DNA of 64,000 nucleotides from Polyangiaceae bacterium (GTDB lineage Bacteria; Myxococcota_A; Polyangia; Polyangiales; Polyangiaceae): positions 1 to 64,000 of the forward strand of contig JAFGBI010000092.1 in NCBI GenBank assembly GCA_016933275.1. The letters are read 5' to 3'. This document shows, piece after piece, positions 17,422 through 25,676 of the stretch. Position 1 is the stretch's first letter, and every line of letters starts with the position of its first letter. The notes beneath the pieces are model-generated. The model did no database searches and was not told the origin of the DNA. It saw nothing but the letters and a program-made list of their open reading frames with translations. The position numbers and the translations under genes were made by a program.

Positions 17422-19365
17422 GTGGCCCGAGGGATTGGATTCTGCCACGTCATCGCGAGCATCGTCGTATCGGTGGCTGCGTGTGCGCCCCCCCGCGGGA
17501 CTCCGCCGCCTACCGTCGTCGCCGCGAACGCACCTCTCGTGACGTGGCCTACACCATCGTGTCAGGAACGTGCGGCGAACCTCGTCGCCGAAATGACACT
17601 GGCGGAGAAGGTGGCGGCGATGACGCTACCCGACACCGCACAGATCAGTCGCGCCGATATCACGGCCCTCGCGATCGGCGCGGTGCTCACCGGCGCGGAG
17701 TCGTTGCCCGCAGACCCAACGCCGGCGCGATGGCTCGACACATCGAATCGGGTCCACGACGCAGCAATGCGCTCCGGGCTCCGAGTCCCGCTGGTCTTCG
17801 GCACGGACGCCATCCACGGACACAACAACGTCCGTGACGCAGTGATCTTCCCTCACGCCGTTGGCCTCGGGTGCACGGGCGACCCGAACCTGGTCGAACA
17901 GGTCGCGGGAGCGACGGCGGAAGCGATGTTCGCCACCGGCGTCGACTGGACCTTCGCTCCAATGGTTGCCGTCGCCCGTGACGAGCGCTGGGGTCGAACG
18001 TACGAGGCGTTCGGAGAAGACCCACGCCTGGTCGGCGAGCTCACCGCGGCCAGCATCCGCGGCCTACAGGGGAGCCCACCGGGCACCGGTGCCCACCCCG
18101 TATTGGCCTGTGCGAAGCACTTCCTGGCGGACGGGGGCACGGTCAACGGCGAGGACCGGGGCAACGCCGAACCCTCGGAGAGGGAGCTCCGAGCGGTGCA
18201 CCTCGCGCCGTATGCCGCTGCCGTCGAGGCCCAGGTAGGCAGCGTGATGGTGGCCGTCCATCGCGTGAATGGACGCCTGATGCACCAGAACAAGGCGCTC
18301 CTCACCGATGTCCTCAAGGGAGAGCTCCGGTTCGGGGGATTCGTCGTGTCGAACTGGGCGGCAATCGACGAGCTCCCAGGCGATGACGCCGACCGGATCG
18401 CAAGCGCGATCGACGCCGGCATCGACATGGTGATGGCGCCGAGCTCCTACCAAGACTTCATCGCTACCCTGCGCGGCCTCGTGCCGGAGCGTATCCCAGA
18501 GGCGCGGATCGACGACGCCGTCTCGCGCATCCTGGCGGTCAAGTGCGAGCTCGGCATGTTCACGGCCAGTGCCCGTTCGCGACCGCCCCCCTCGGTCGTG
18601 AGCTCCCTCCGCCACCGGGCCTTGGCACGGGAGGCCGTCGCGCGGTCGGCCGTCTTGCTGAAGAATGACGGAGTGCTGCCGCTCCCCAAGACGGGACATG
18701 TACTCGTCGCAGGGAGGAATGCGGACGACCTCGGCCACCAATGCGGGGGCTGGACCCTGGGCCTGGTGGGGGGAAACGGTCCCCTCACGGCCGGGACCAC
18801 GATCCGTCAGGCGATCGAGCAAATGGTAGGGCGGCGACGCGCTCGCTTCTCGCTCGATGGGCGGGGTGCGGGCCCCGGGGTGACCTCGGTGGTGGTGATC
18901 GGCGAGACCCCGTACGCCGAGGCCGGTGGCTACATCAAGCAGCTCGAACTCGACGCCGATGACGTCACCGCGGTGCGAAACGCGAAGAAGGGTGGCGGCA
19001 AGGTCGTCGTGGTGCTGGTGACGGGACGCCCGTTGCCGCTCGACTTGGTGATCGATCTCGCGGATGCCATCCTCGTGGTCTGGCTGCCGGGAACCGAAGG
19101 CGGCGGCGTCGCTGACGTACTGTTTGGCGACGTGCCGCCGACGGGTCGCCTGAGCCACACCTGGCCCCGCACGAGCGGACAGATCCCCATCAACGTCGGG
19201 GATACGCCGTACGATCCCCTGTTCCCCTTCGGATTCGGACTCACCTATGAGGTGTCGGCGGCGAAGTATGAGGAGACGGATGCATCTGGGGCGGGAAGGC
19301 TAGCGGTTCCAGCAAGGAAGATGGAGGATGGTAGTCGCGGTCAAACACGACCCTTCGGCGGCTGA
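17422..19365 (+). CDS. Glycoside hydrolase family 3 lipoprotein with altered nucleophile motif
   Basis: The 647-residue protein resembles GH3 beta-glucosidases. A lipoprotein signal (lipobox SVAAC) precedes an (alpha/beta)8 domain with NRVHDAAMRSGLRVPLVFGTDAIHGHNNV, TFAPMVAVARDERWGRTYEAFGEDP and AKHFLADGGT. A C-terminal alpha/beta sandwich ends PFGFGLTY. In GH3 enzymes the nucleophile is Asp in a GFVVSDW-type motif. Here codon 311 is AAC, reading GFVVSNW, so the expected nucleophile is Asn. The protein may be inactive, bind ligand only, or depend on another residue. GTG start. The small cupin gene overlaps its 3' end by 38 nt. Confidence 0.9.
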   Translation: MARGIGFCHVIASIVVSVAACAPPRGTPPPTVVAANAPLVTWPTPSCQERAANLVAEMTLAEKVAAMTLPDTAQISRADITALAIGAVLTGAESLPADPTPARWLDTSNRVHDAAMRSGLRVPLVFGTDAIHGHNNVRDAVIFPHAVGLGCTGDPNLVEQVAGATAEAMFATGVDWTFAPMVAVARDERWGRTYEAFGEDPRLVGELTAASIRGLQGSPPGTGAHPVLACAKHFLADGGTVNGEDRGNAEPSERELRAVHLAPYAAAVEAQVGSVMVAVHRVNGRLMHQNKALLTDVLKGELRFGGFVVSNWAAIDELPGDDADRIASAIDAGIDMVMAPSSYQDFIATLRGLVPERIPEARIDDAVSRILAVKCELGMFTASARSRPPPSVVSSLRHRALAREAVARSAVLLKNDGVLPLPKTGHVLVAGRNADDLGHQCGGWTLGLVGGNGPLTAGTTIRQAIEQMVGRRRARFSLDGRGAGPGVTSVVVIGETPYAEAGGYIKQLELDADDVTAVRNAKKGGGKVVVVLVTGRPLPLDLVIDLADAILVVWLPGTEGGGVADVLFGDVPPTGRLSHTWPRTSGQIPINVGDTPYDPLFPFGFGLTYEVSAAKYEETDASGAGRLAVPARKMEDGSRGQTRPFGG

Positions 19366-19600
19366 GCTCGACGCGCTCGGCGTGCGGGACTGGCCGATCT
19401 GGGAGAAGGGTGTCAGTCGGTTCCCCTGGTCCTACGACGAGGAGGAGACCTGCTATCTCCTCGAGGGCGACGTGGTCGTTACCCCCGACGGAGAAGAGCC
19501 ATTGGCGATAGGCAAGGGGGACCTGGTAACGTTCCCTGCGGGGTTGACCTGCACCTGGGAGATCCGCGTCGCCGTCCGCAAGCGCTACCGGTTCGGCTGA
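19328..19600 (+). CDS. Cupin-domain (DUF861-like) protein
   Basis: The 90-residue protein is a single small cupin: VRDWPIWEKGVSRFPWSYDEEETCYLLEGDVVVTPDG then AIGKGDLVTFPAGLTCTWEI. It matches the cupin-3/DUF861 group related to ureidoglycine-type enzymes, most members of which lack a known function. The expected length is complete. AAGGAAG at about 19313-19319 supports the ATG at 19328, giving a 38-nt overlap with the GH3 gene in another frame and probable translational coupling. Repeat A copy 2 follows the stop codon directly. Confidence 0.85.
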   Translation: MVVAVKHDPSAAELDALGVRDWPIWEKGVSRFPWSYDEEETCYLLEGDVVVTPDGEEPLAIGKGDLVTFPAGLTCTWEIRVAVRKRYRFG

Positions 19601-19690
19601 GGCACCAACCAGGTCGCCAACAGCGACAGCGCCGCGGGAAGCGCACGCTTGCCTGGCGAGGGACCGGCGTCGGCGGGGACCGCGGGGCTC
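19601..19690 (+). repeat. Repeat family A, diverged partial copy
   Basis: Starting right after the cupin stop codon, this segment follows the left two-thirds of family A: GCACC..CCAGGT.GCC, then ACAGCG.CAGCGC, GGAAGCGC and GGCGAGG. It has many substitutions, and the long hairpin is no longer perfect. The rest of the gap to rdgB (19691-19821) shows nothing recognisable. Confidence 0.5.
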
Positions 19691-19821
19691 AGTGGATCGA
19701 CTCCGCGCGAACCCCTCCCGGTCGCCGGGTGGTCGTTTCGAATCCGAGGCGCGCCGTCGGGTCAGGACGTCGGTGACGCCTGGCGAAGGACAGGCAGCGC
19801 GGATCGTGTTACGGGGCCGCC

Positions 19822-20451
19822 GTGGAGCGCCTCCTGTTCGCGACCAGCAATCCGCACAAGATCCGTGAAGTTCGTGCCATCCTCGAGCCGGCGGGGTTCG
19901 TCGTGGAGGGGCTTGACGCGCGCGCAACCGTCGAGGAACCGGTCGAGGATGCAGATACGTTCGAGGGCAACGCGCGCCTGAAGGCGCTCTGCTACGCTCG
20001 AGCGCTGGGAGAACGTTGCCTTGCCGAAGACTCCGGCCTCGAGGTGGATGCCCTCGACGGCGCTCCTGGTGTCTTCTCTGCGCGCTACGCCGGCCTGGAA
20101 GGCGGCCGTGATGAGCGCGATCACGCGAACAACCTGAAGCTCCTCGCCGCCCTCGAGGGCGTGCCGACCGCTGCGCGCACCGCGCGCTTCGTCTGCGCCG
20201 TGTGTGTCGCCGATCCCGACGGCACCATCGTGGCCGAGGCGCGGGGCACCTACGAGGGAATGATCGCCGAGGCACCGAAGGGCAGCAACGGCTTCGGTTA
20301 CGATCCCCTGCTCTACCTTCCCGACGTCGGTCGTACGAGCGCTGAGCTCTCCCCCGCTGACAAGAACGCTCGCTCGCACCGGAACGCCGCGGTGCGGGAG
20401 CTGCTCGGGCGACTGCGAGGGCTGGAGGGAGGAGTCCGAGCGGCGCGGTAG
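19822..20451 (+). CDS. rdgB: XTP/dITP pyrophosphatase (RdgB/HAM1 family)
   Basis: The 209-residue protein has the full Ham1 signature set: LLFATSNPHKIREVRAIL at the start, TFEGNARLKA, CLAEDSGLEVDALDGAPGVFSARYAG, PKGSNGFGYDPLLYLP and the final LSPADKNARSHRNAA. The family hydrolyses deaminated purine nucleoside triphosphates (dITP, XTP) to monophosphates and keeps them out of DNA and RNA. Length is typical. The GTG at 19822 places the conserved FATSNPHK at residues 6-13, as expected. Confidence 0.95.
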   Translation: MERLLFATSNPHKIREVRAILEPAGFVVEGLDARATVEEPVEDADTFEGNARLKALCYARALGERCLAEDSGLEVDALDGAPGVFSARYAGLEGGRDERDHANNLKLLAALEGVPTAARTARFVCAVCVADPDGTIVAEARGTYEGMIAEAPKGSNGFGYDPLLYLPDVGRTSAELSPADKNARSHRNAAVRELLGRLRGLEGGVRAAR

Positions 20452-20508
20452 CTTCCGATGCTCCGCCTGGACCGCGATGGGTCGCGCTCGTCGTGGGCAT
20501 CTCGACGT

Positions 20509-20850
20509 CTACCGGCAGCGAGTCGCCGGCATTCCGGTCGAGCGCCTCGTCCCGGCAACCAACTCCAGCCGGCAACCCAGTGCCTCCGCCAGACTCACGA
20601 CGGTGGAGAGCGTGGGGTTCGGTTCACGCTGCGTGAAGAGGCGGCGGACGATCTCGGGCTTGGCCCGAATCGCCCGGGCCAGATCTGCCTTGCTCATCCC
20701 CTCGGCCAGGCGAGCGGCATCGAGAGCTCGCACCAATCGATCCACGGCGTCGATCTCCTGACGGGCCTCGGTGTACGCCTTGGCGAACTCCGAGGACTTC
20801 ATCTTCTCGTCGAAGTGCCGATTGAAGGCGGTCCTGCGGCGGCTGGACAT
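20509..20850 (-). CDS. XRE-family HTH protein, HigA-like orphan
   Basis: The 113-residue protein has a helical N-terminus (MKSSEFAKAYTEARQEIDAVDRLVRALDAAR) and an HTH_3 domain. The domain reads GMSKADLARAIRAKPEIVRRLFTQREPNPTLSTVVSLAEALG. This layout is typical of antitoxins with the toxin gene upstream. No RelE/HigB-type frame was found in the 300 bp upstream, so it is either an orphan antitoxin or a small regulator. A second, broken HTH fragment lies about 250 bp further upstream on the same strand. Confidence 0.8.
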   Translation of the reverse strand: MSSRRRTAFNRHFDEKMKSSEFAKAYTEARQEIDAVDRLVRALDAARLAEGMSKADLARAIRAKPEIVRRLFTQREPNPTLSTVVSLAEALGCRLELVAGTRRSTGMPATRCR

Positions 20851-21317
20851 GGGTGTAGCGCAACACGCACGTTACGTTGCGCAAGGGCTGCGATCATAGC
20901 GAGCCTGAGGCCGCGTTGTTGGCGAAACGGCCCCCGGGGCCGCTCTTGCCAGGGCATACCGCGGGGTGAGGTGGTTGCCCATGGAACTTCCTGCCGGGAA
21001 CGGGAACCCAGCGTCCGGGGTTCCCGGGGCGGTCCAGGCGACTGTGGAGCCTGACCAACTCCCATCTACCTCCTCCACGGGAGGCCAACCTCCGCCTCGG
21101 AGAGCCCAAGGGCGTTGGCGATCTTGAAGAGCGTGGATCGCCGAGGCACGGACGACGATAATCCATCTATGCCCGATGGAAGGTATGGCAAATCAAACCA
21201 TACCGACCGCATCAGTCCCCCATAGCCAAGAAACCGTACTCCTTCGCGTCAGGGTAAGCCGCCAGGAGTACCGAACAGGCTCCAGGCACCTCGCTCGCTC
21301 TCCTCCGGACTATCATC
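20851..21317. other. Gene-poor stretch with an HTH remnant
   Basis: Apart from the XRE-like remnant at 21066-21197, this 467-bp stretch contains no convincing coding sequence. It holds several GC-rich short inverted repeats around 20930-21020 (for example GGCCCCCGGGGCCGC near 20929). Confidence 0.4.
21066..21197 (-). pseudogene. Fragment of an XRE-type HTH gene
   Basis: A 43-codon minus-strand frame ends in VPRRSTLFKIANALGLSEAE, which reads like the recognition-helix end of an XRE HTH domain, then stops after WRR. The N-terminal half of the domain is missing, and no start codon with a good context was seen. It is best taken as a remnant of a regulator gene in this accessory patch. Confidence 0.45.
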
Positions 21318-21722
21318 GTGCTGACGGACGGCGAGATGCCAGAGGAGGTCCGGGGTCCAGTCCTGGCCACCCTGCGGTCGCCGTTCCCGGTGACAAGGGC
21401 TACGGCGCTGGCCGAGTTGTCCACCTACAGGATCCGGGGCCTGAGGAGGATCGCCCGATCACTCGCCATCGAGGACCCGTGCGCTGCCGTGAGGAGGGAG
21501 GCGGTCTTCTCGATGGTGAGGGCGGGTGACCGGGACGGGATCCTCGCCCTGGGGCAGACGCCGGCCAGGACAGGAGCGGAGAGGTCAGCCAGGATCGTCG
21601 CCATCGGAGCCCTCGGGTTCCGGGCTCGGTGCAGAGGGAACTCCTTGTTCGAGCAACTGCTGCTCGAAGCTTCACGGAGGTACGGGCGGGGTCCGGTCCT
21701 GCGCCAGCTCCCTCGACGGTGA
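21318..21722 (+). CDS. Hypothetical HEAT-repeat-like protein
   Basis: The 134-residue frame starts at GTG. Its middle has paired amphipathic helices reminiscent of HEAT repeats: VRGPVLATLRSPFPVTRATALAELSTY, then LRRIARSLAIEDPCAAVRREAVFSMVRAGD. The C-terminus (after GALGFRARC) is less convincing and may run past a frameshift. No domain was confidently recognised. It lies between the HTH fragment and higBA on the opposite strand. Function unknown. Confidence 0.4.
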   Translation: MLTDGEMPEEVRGPVLATLRSPFPVTRATALAELSTYRIRGLRRIARSLAIEDPCAAVRREAVFSMVRAGDRDGILALGQTPARTGAERSARIVAIGALGFRARCRGNSLFEQLLLEASRRYGRGPVLRQLPRR

Positions 21723-21820
21723 CCAGGTCTGGTGGTCGATGATCCCCCGGGCATCGAGAGGTGCCTGGGGGCTTCGAATAGTTTGAGTCTCGAATGGAGG
21801 TCATCTGGCCCCGGACTTCG

Positions 21821-22096
21821 TCACGTAGCCACACGCCTCAGAGTGCGTTCCGCGTGCCAGAGATCGACGGCCGTCTGCAAGTTCATCCAGAACTCCGGCG
21901 TAGTGTTTAGAGCCCGGGCAAGGAGGACGGCCGTCTCAGCAGTCACCCCCCGCTTGCCGTTGATAATGGTGTTCACCCTCTGGATTGGGACGCCCAGCTT
22001 CTCGGCCAAGACAACCTGGGTCATCCCCATCGGCTTCAGAAACTCCTCTACCAGGATCTCACCCGGGTGGGTCGGGGGGCGATTCTTCGGGAGCAT
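21821..22096 (-). CDS. higA: HigA-family antitoxin
   Basis: The 91-residue protein is a textbook HigA antitoxin: MLPKNRPPTHPGEILVEEFLKPMGMTQVVLAEKLGVPIQRVNTIINGKRGVT then TAVLLARALNTTPEFWMNLQ. The HTH binds operator DNA upstream of higB and the protein masks the toxin. It is the second gene of the pair, 34 nt after higB. A longer frame exists upstream but overlaps higB in another frame. The start is fixed by homology (MLPKNRPPTHPGE). Confidence 0.93.
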   Translation of the reverse strand: MLPKNRPPTHPGEILVEEFLKPMGMTQVVLAEKLGVPIQRVNTIINGKRGVTAETAVLLARALNTTPEFWMNLQTAVDLWHAERTLRRVAT

Positions 22097-22130
22097 AATA
22101 ACCTCACTTCGCAGTCGGCTCTGCTCAATG

Positions 22131-22418
22131 TTAATCGGTAATGAATACGTCTCGGGCGTTGCCTTCACCGAAGGCAAACACAACCCGGTACTCGTCGTTG
22201 ATGCGGATGCTGTACTTGCCGGCGAGGTCGCCAGAGAGGGCCTCCAGGCGATTGCTTGGGGGGATCCGTAGGTCTCGGAGCTGGGAGGCTGCATGGAGCA
22301 TGTCGAGCTTGCGTCGGGCAACACCCCAGAGGCTCTTCGGCAACCGTTGCCGGGCTGCCCGTGACTCGGTGCCGTCGTAGATGTCGTGGGTGCCCTGGTC
22401 GGCGATGCTCAGGATCAC
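22131..22418 (-). CDS. higB: HigB-family mRNA interferase toxin
   Basis: The 95-residue protein matches the HigB/RelE-like toxin family: MILSIADQGTHDIYDG, ARRKLDMLHAASQLRDLRIPPSNRLEALSGDLAGKYSIRINDEYRVVFAF. HigB toxins cleave mRNA at the ribosome. The C-terminus ends at FITD, two residues short of the usual DYH-type end, which may or may not affect activity. GTG start. An AT-richer stretch just upstream (TTAAAGCATCAAGCTA on the minus strand) is a likely promoter/operator. Codon use is less GC-biased than neighbouring genes, in line with acquisition. Confidence 0.9.
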   Translation of the reverse strand: MILSIADQGTHDIYDGTESRAARQRLPKSLWGVARRKLDMLHAASQLRDLRIPPSNRLEALSGDLAGKYSIRINDEYRVVFAFGEGNARDVFITD

Positions 22419-22802
22419 GTCCCTAGCTTGATGCTTTAACGGGTGCCGTGCAAGCGGTAGGCTGTTGGAGCCGGACCCACGCTATCGGTTAGCCTTTCGA
22501 CTCGGGCTTCCTGGCGGGCAACGGGCAGCGGCCCGACGGCCCATTGAACGGCAACCCGGAGATCCCCGTGGTCGACGCCGAGTCGAACAGCGATCCCCCG
22601 AGGACCGGCTGGTCGAGCTTTGGCCAGCGCCAACCTGCGGGCCTCACGGGCCAAGAGGTGGTCGAAGGGGGGCGGGGTCCACCGAGAGCCACGGGTGCCA
22701 CTGGGCTCCCAGGTGGCCTACGACCAATCCCGGTCGCTGGTTGTCAGGGCCTCGGTGTAGCGGCCGTCGCCGTCGTCCACCTCCTCGTCGGCTTTCGCCC
22801 GA

Positions 22803-22819
22803 CCCCACCCACCCCACCC
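22803..22819 (-). other. Canonical G-quadruplex motif
   Basis: The minus strand reads GGGTGGGGTGGGTGGGG: four runs of at least three G separated by single T residues. This is the most stable class of predicted intramolecular G-quadruplex. It lies about 300 bp downstream of tRNA-Leu on the tRNA strand. Confidence 0.6.
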
Positions 22820-22922
22820 TCACGCGCCCCACGGGGCACGAAATGGCCCCCACCGCCGGTGCCCGGCCGCCGCCAGCTTGTGCTGGATTCCCCCTCGGTG
22901 GGGGCTCCTCGTGGGTCCCCCT

Positions 22923-22960
22923 GGGGGCTCTGAGGTGGGGGCGAGGTCGGGGTGGTGGGG
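22923..22960 (+). other. Long-loop G-quadruplex candidate
   Basis: Four plus-strand G-runs lie at 22923-22927, 22937-22941, 22949-22952 and 22957-22960, separated by 9, 7 and 4 bases. It is on the opposite strand from the motif at 22803-22819. Confidence 0.4.
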
Positions 22961-23120
22961 CGTGGTGGAGGAGGCGGCTTCGTAGACGGCCAGGCCCAGC
23001 GTCAGCGCCCCTGGGGCCCCGATCCTTCTGGGGCCCATGGCCCCTCCAGGAGTCTCCGACCCCGGTGGTCGGGTGGAGCCGGAGCCGATGGTGATTACGA
23101 TCCAGAGTCTTTTCAGCCAG

Positions 23121-23204
23121 TAGCCCCTCCCGGGTTCGAACCGGGATGCCCTTTCGGGCCGCGGATTTTAAGTCCGCTGCGTCTGCCTGTTCCGCCAAGG
23201 GGCC
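23121..23204 (-). tRNA. tRNA-Leu (anticodon TAA)
   Basis: The 84-nt minus-strand gene folds as a class II tRNA. The acceptor GGCCCCT pairs with AGGGGCT (first pair G-U), followed by T8, G9 and a D-arm GGCGGAACAGGCAGACGC. The anticodon stem GCGGA/TCCGC carries loop CTTAAAA (anticodon TAA at 23168-23170). A GC-rich variable arm and T-arm CCCGG-TTCGAAC-CCGGG follow, with discriminator A73. CCA is not encoded. It reads UUA/UUG leucine codons, which are rare in this genome. The 5' end abuts repeat A at 23204. Confidence 0.95.
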
Positions 23205-23363
23205 TAGAGCAGCAATCAGGTTGATTGCTCCGTCAAATCAATGACCTAGAGCACCGAACCGGCAGCAGACCTCACCAGGGGCAGCGCTGGAAACGCGTCC
23301 TCGCCTCGCAGGGACGCGTTTTCAGTGCTGCCGTTGCGGTTGGCAACCTGATCGGTGCTCTAG
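23204..23363 (-). repeat. Repeat family A, complete copy, inverted
   Basis: This 160-bp copy is in the opposite orientation to 54199-54358. Its two ends are inverted repeats of one another of the form CTAGAGCAnCnATCAGGTTG. Inside are the nested inverted repeat GAGCACCGA/TCGGTGCTC (approximate in this copy), the long GCAGCGCTGGAAACGCGTCC hairpin and the TTGATT/AATCAA hairpin. The right-hand CTAG is shared with the 5' edge of tRNA-Leu. Confidence 0.88.
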
Positions 23364-23462
23364 GGTGCGTCAAGCATACGGGGCCAGCGACACCGCGCCA
23401 ACGCTCACTTGCGCAAAGGGAGTGTCGCGACCCGCGCAGGATCCGCGGGGAGAGCAGGAGCC

Positions 23463-23885
23463 ATGTCGCTCAAGGTCGCGGCGACGCGAACTGCCGGTGG
23501 TCACGATGTCCTCCCACGTACAGGGACAATGCGGGTCGAGGCCCATGCCTTCCTCTCGGACGCGCTCTTCGCAGCCTCCGAGGATGAGCTCTGGCGCCAG
23601 CTTGCCGTCAGGGCATCCTACCCTGGCATCGTCGGAGCCGATGCGATGCCCGATGTTCACGTGGGCTTCGGATTGCGCGTTGGCTGCGTGCTCGTCACGG
23701 AGGACACGCTGATTCGGGCTGGCTCGGGCTACGCCATCTCCTGCGGAGTCATCCATCTCAAGGCGCGCGCAGAAGCCGAAGCGGGGCGCCGCAACGACCG
23801 CGGCACGATCGACGCCGAGGTTCTACCCACGGGCGACGTCGCGTGGACCATCGTGCGACCCGGGTTGGGCCGCTCCAGGCCGTGA
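23463..23885 (+). pseudogene. Truncated RtcB-like RNA ligase
   Basis: The 140-residue frame matches only the N-terminal part of RtcB: MPDVHVGFGLRVGCVLVTEDTLIRAGSGYAISCGVIHLK aligns with the MPDxHxGxGxPxGxVxxT...VGVDIGCGM region. RtcB proteins are usually 400-480 residues. The metal-binding Asp of DIGCGM is replaced (AISCGV), and all downstream catalytic histidines are missing. An AGGAG-like site precedes the ATG, so it may still be translated. It sits next to tRNA-Leu and repeat A. Catalytic activity is not expected. It is most likely a remnant. Confidence 0.7.
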
Positions 23886-24021
23886 CCGAGGCAGGTCGCC
23901 GACCGTGCCCGGCGCTGGTGCCGAGGCGCTGAGAGGCTGAGCAGGCCACCAATCCCCCTCCTGCGCTACCCCAGCGACCCCGCATGGCACCGGCCGAAAA
24001 GCCATGGTACCAAGCCCCGCC

Positions 24022-25371
24022 ATGAGCCGCATCTTCCGCTCACTTCCACCCGCGGGTACCCGCCTCGGGATCGCATACTCTGGGGGCCTCGATACACGCT
24101 GCGCTGTAGCGTGGCTCGCCCGCAAGGGCCTTGAGGTCCACTGCTATACGGCCAATCTCGCCCAGCCCGACGAGAAAGACCCCGCCGAAATCCCGCCGGT
24201 CGCGCTGACCCATGGGGCGACGACGGCGCGCCTCGTGGACTGCCGCGAGGCGCTCGCGCGTGAAGGCTTCATCGCCATTCAATGCGGAGCGTTCCACCTG
24301 ATGACGGCGGGTCGCAAGTACTTCAACACGACTCCACTCGGACGCGCCGTCACCACGACCGCGATCATCCGCGCGATGCGGGAGGACGACGTCCACGTCT
24401 TCGGCGACGGAAGTACGCACAAGGGTAACGACATCCAGCGCTTCTATCGCTACGGGATCCTCACCAACCCCAACCTCAGGATCTACAAGCCCTGGCTCGA
24501 CCGCGAGTTCGTCGATGCCTTCGGCGGACGCAAGGAGATGACGGACTACCTGGCCGGACTCGGGATGCCATTCATCGTGGGTGGCGAGAAGGCCTACAGC
24601 ACCGACTCGAACGCGCTCGGTGCGACTCACGAAGCCAAGCACCTCGAGTTTCTGGACCAGGGGATCCGCATCGTCGAGCCGATCATGGGGGTACCCTTCT
24701 GGAGGCCCGAGACCACGGTCACCGCCGAGGAAGTCACGGTCGAGTTCGAGCAAGGCTGGCCCGTCGCCATCAACGGGCAGCGCTTCGGGAGCAAGATCGA
24801 GCTGCTCCTCGAGGCAAATCGCGTTGGTGGCCGCCACGGTCTCGGCATGAGCGATCAGATCGAGAACCGGGTGATCGACGCCAAGAGCCGCGGCATCTAC
24901 GAGGCCCCCGGTCTGGCGCTGCTCCACGTCGTCTACGAACGCCTCTTTTCCGCGATCCACAACGAGAACACCACGGATCTCTATCTGACGCTCGGGCGAC
25001 GCCTCGGTCGCCTTTGCTACGAGGGCAGGTGGTTCGATCCCGAGAGCATGGCGTTGAAGGACGGCATCATTCGCTGGATCGCCCCCGTGATCACCGGCAG
25101 CGTGACGCTCGAGCTCCGGCGGGGTGAGGACTACTCGATCCTCGACACGCGGGCCGCCCACATGGCCTACGGCCCGGAGAAGCTGTCGATGGAACGCGTC
25201 TCCGATCCGGCCTTCACGCCAGAGGATCGAATCGGCGCCCTCGAGATGCAGGCTCTGGCAGTCACGGACAACCGGGAGCTGCTGGTTCACTACCTCGACA
25301 GCGTCGAACGCCTCGGTGCGGGCGCCACCAGCGACGTACTGCCTTCGCTCCTCGGAACCAAGAGCGAATAG
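24022..25371 (+). CDS. argG: Argininosuccinate synthase
   Basis: The 449-residue protein aligns closely with the E. coli-type (long) ArgG. Landmarks are [10 protein letters not shown] near residues 16-25, [72 protein letters not shown] and [25 protein letters not shown]. It joins citrulline and aspartate with ATP to form argininosuccinate. The ATG at 24022 is chosen because MSRIFRSLP aligns with the E. coli start; an ATG 6 codons upstream (24004) is possible. No other arg genes are adjacent. Confidence 0.96.
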   Translation: MSRIFRSLPPAGTRLGIAYSGGLDTRCAVAWLARKGLEVHCYTANLAQPDEKDPAEIPPVALTHGATTARLVDCREALAREGFIAIQCGAFHLMTAGRKYFNTTPLGRAVTTTAIIRAMREDDVHVFGDGSTHKGNDIQRFYRYGILTNPNLRIYKPWLDREFVDAFGGRKEMTDYLAGLGMPFIVGGEKAYSTDSNALGATHEAKHLEFLDQGIRIVEPIMGVPFWRPETTVTAEEVTVEFEQGWPVAINGQRFGSKIELLLEANRVGGRHGLGMSDQIENRVIDAKSRGIYEAPGLALLHVVYERLFSAIHNENTTDLYLTLGRRLGRLCYEGRWFDPESMALKDGIIRWIAPVITGSVTLELRRGEDYSILDTRAAHMAYGPEKLSMERVSDPAFTPEDRIGALEMQALAVTDNRELLVHYLDSVERLGAGATSDVLPSLLGTKSE

Positions 25372-25676
25372 GACGACTGCCAGGACGATCCTGCGCCAAT
25401 CCAACCAAACGAGCCGGGCCGTTCTCGGTCCTCACGATGGTCGCAACCGGCTGCCCGCAGCGCCCGTGTCACGCCCAGGCGCGGGGCGGGAGGGGCATGG
25501 ACTCGCAACGGCCGAGGGGGCACCGGGTGGTGGGGAATCGGCACGTGGGGGCGACGAGCGCCATGGTCGGAAGAGGGTCGCCCGGACCGGCGCTTTTTCG
25601 GCGGTCGACGACGACCCGAGCGGGGTACGTGGAAGGTTGCTCCTCACCCTGCTAGCAAGCGGTCGGGAGGTGCCCC
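25372..25676. other. Intergenic region upstream of the hydrolase gene
   Basis: This 305-bp stretch has no convincing reading frame and no recognised repeat. The only marked local feature is a TTTTT run at about 25592-25596 within GGCGCTTTTTCGGCGG. Confidence 0.35.

Larger units (their letters stand above)
22419..23120. other. Gene-poor GC-rich region downstream of tRNA-Leu
   Basis: This 702-bp stretch has no supportable gene. It is strongly strand-asymmetric, with C-rich runs at 22795-22830 and G-rich runs at 22895-22980. It also carries several short hairpins, for example CCGACC...GGTCGG near 23058-23075. Two G-quadruplex motifs are listed separately. Long frames crossing it read out of the tRNA and are artefacts. 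Confidence 0.5.

Noticed and set aside
22644-23198. A 184-codon minus-strand frame beginning MAEQADAADLKSAARKGIPV
   Set aside because: Its N-terminus is simply the translation of tRNA-Leu, a well-known artefact, and the rest is low-complexity.
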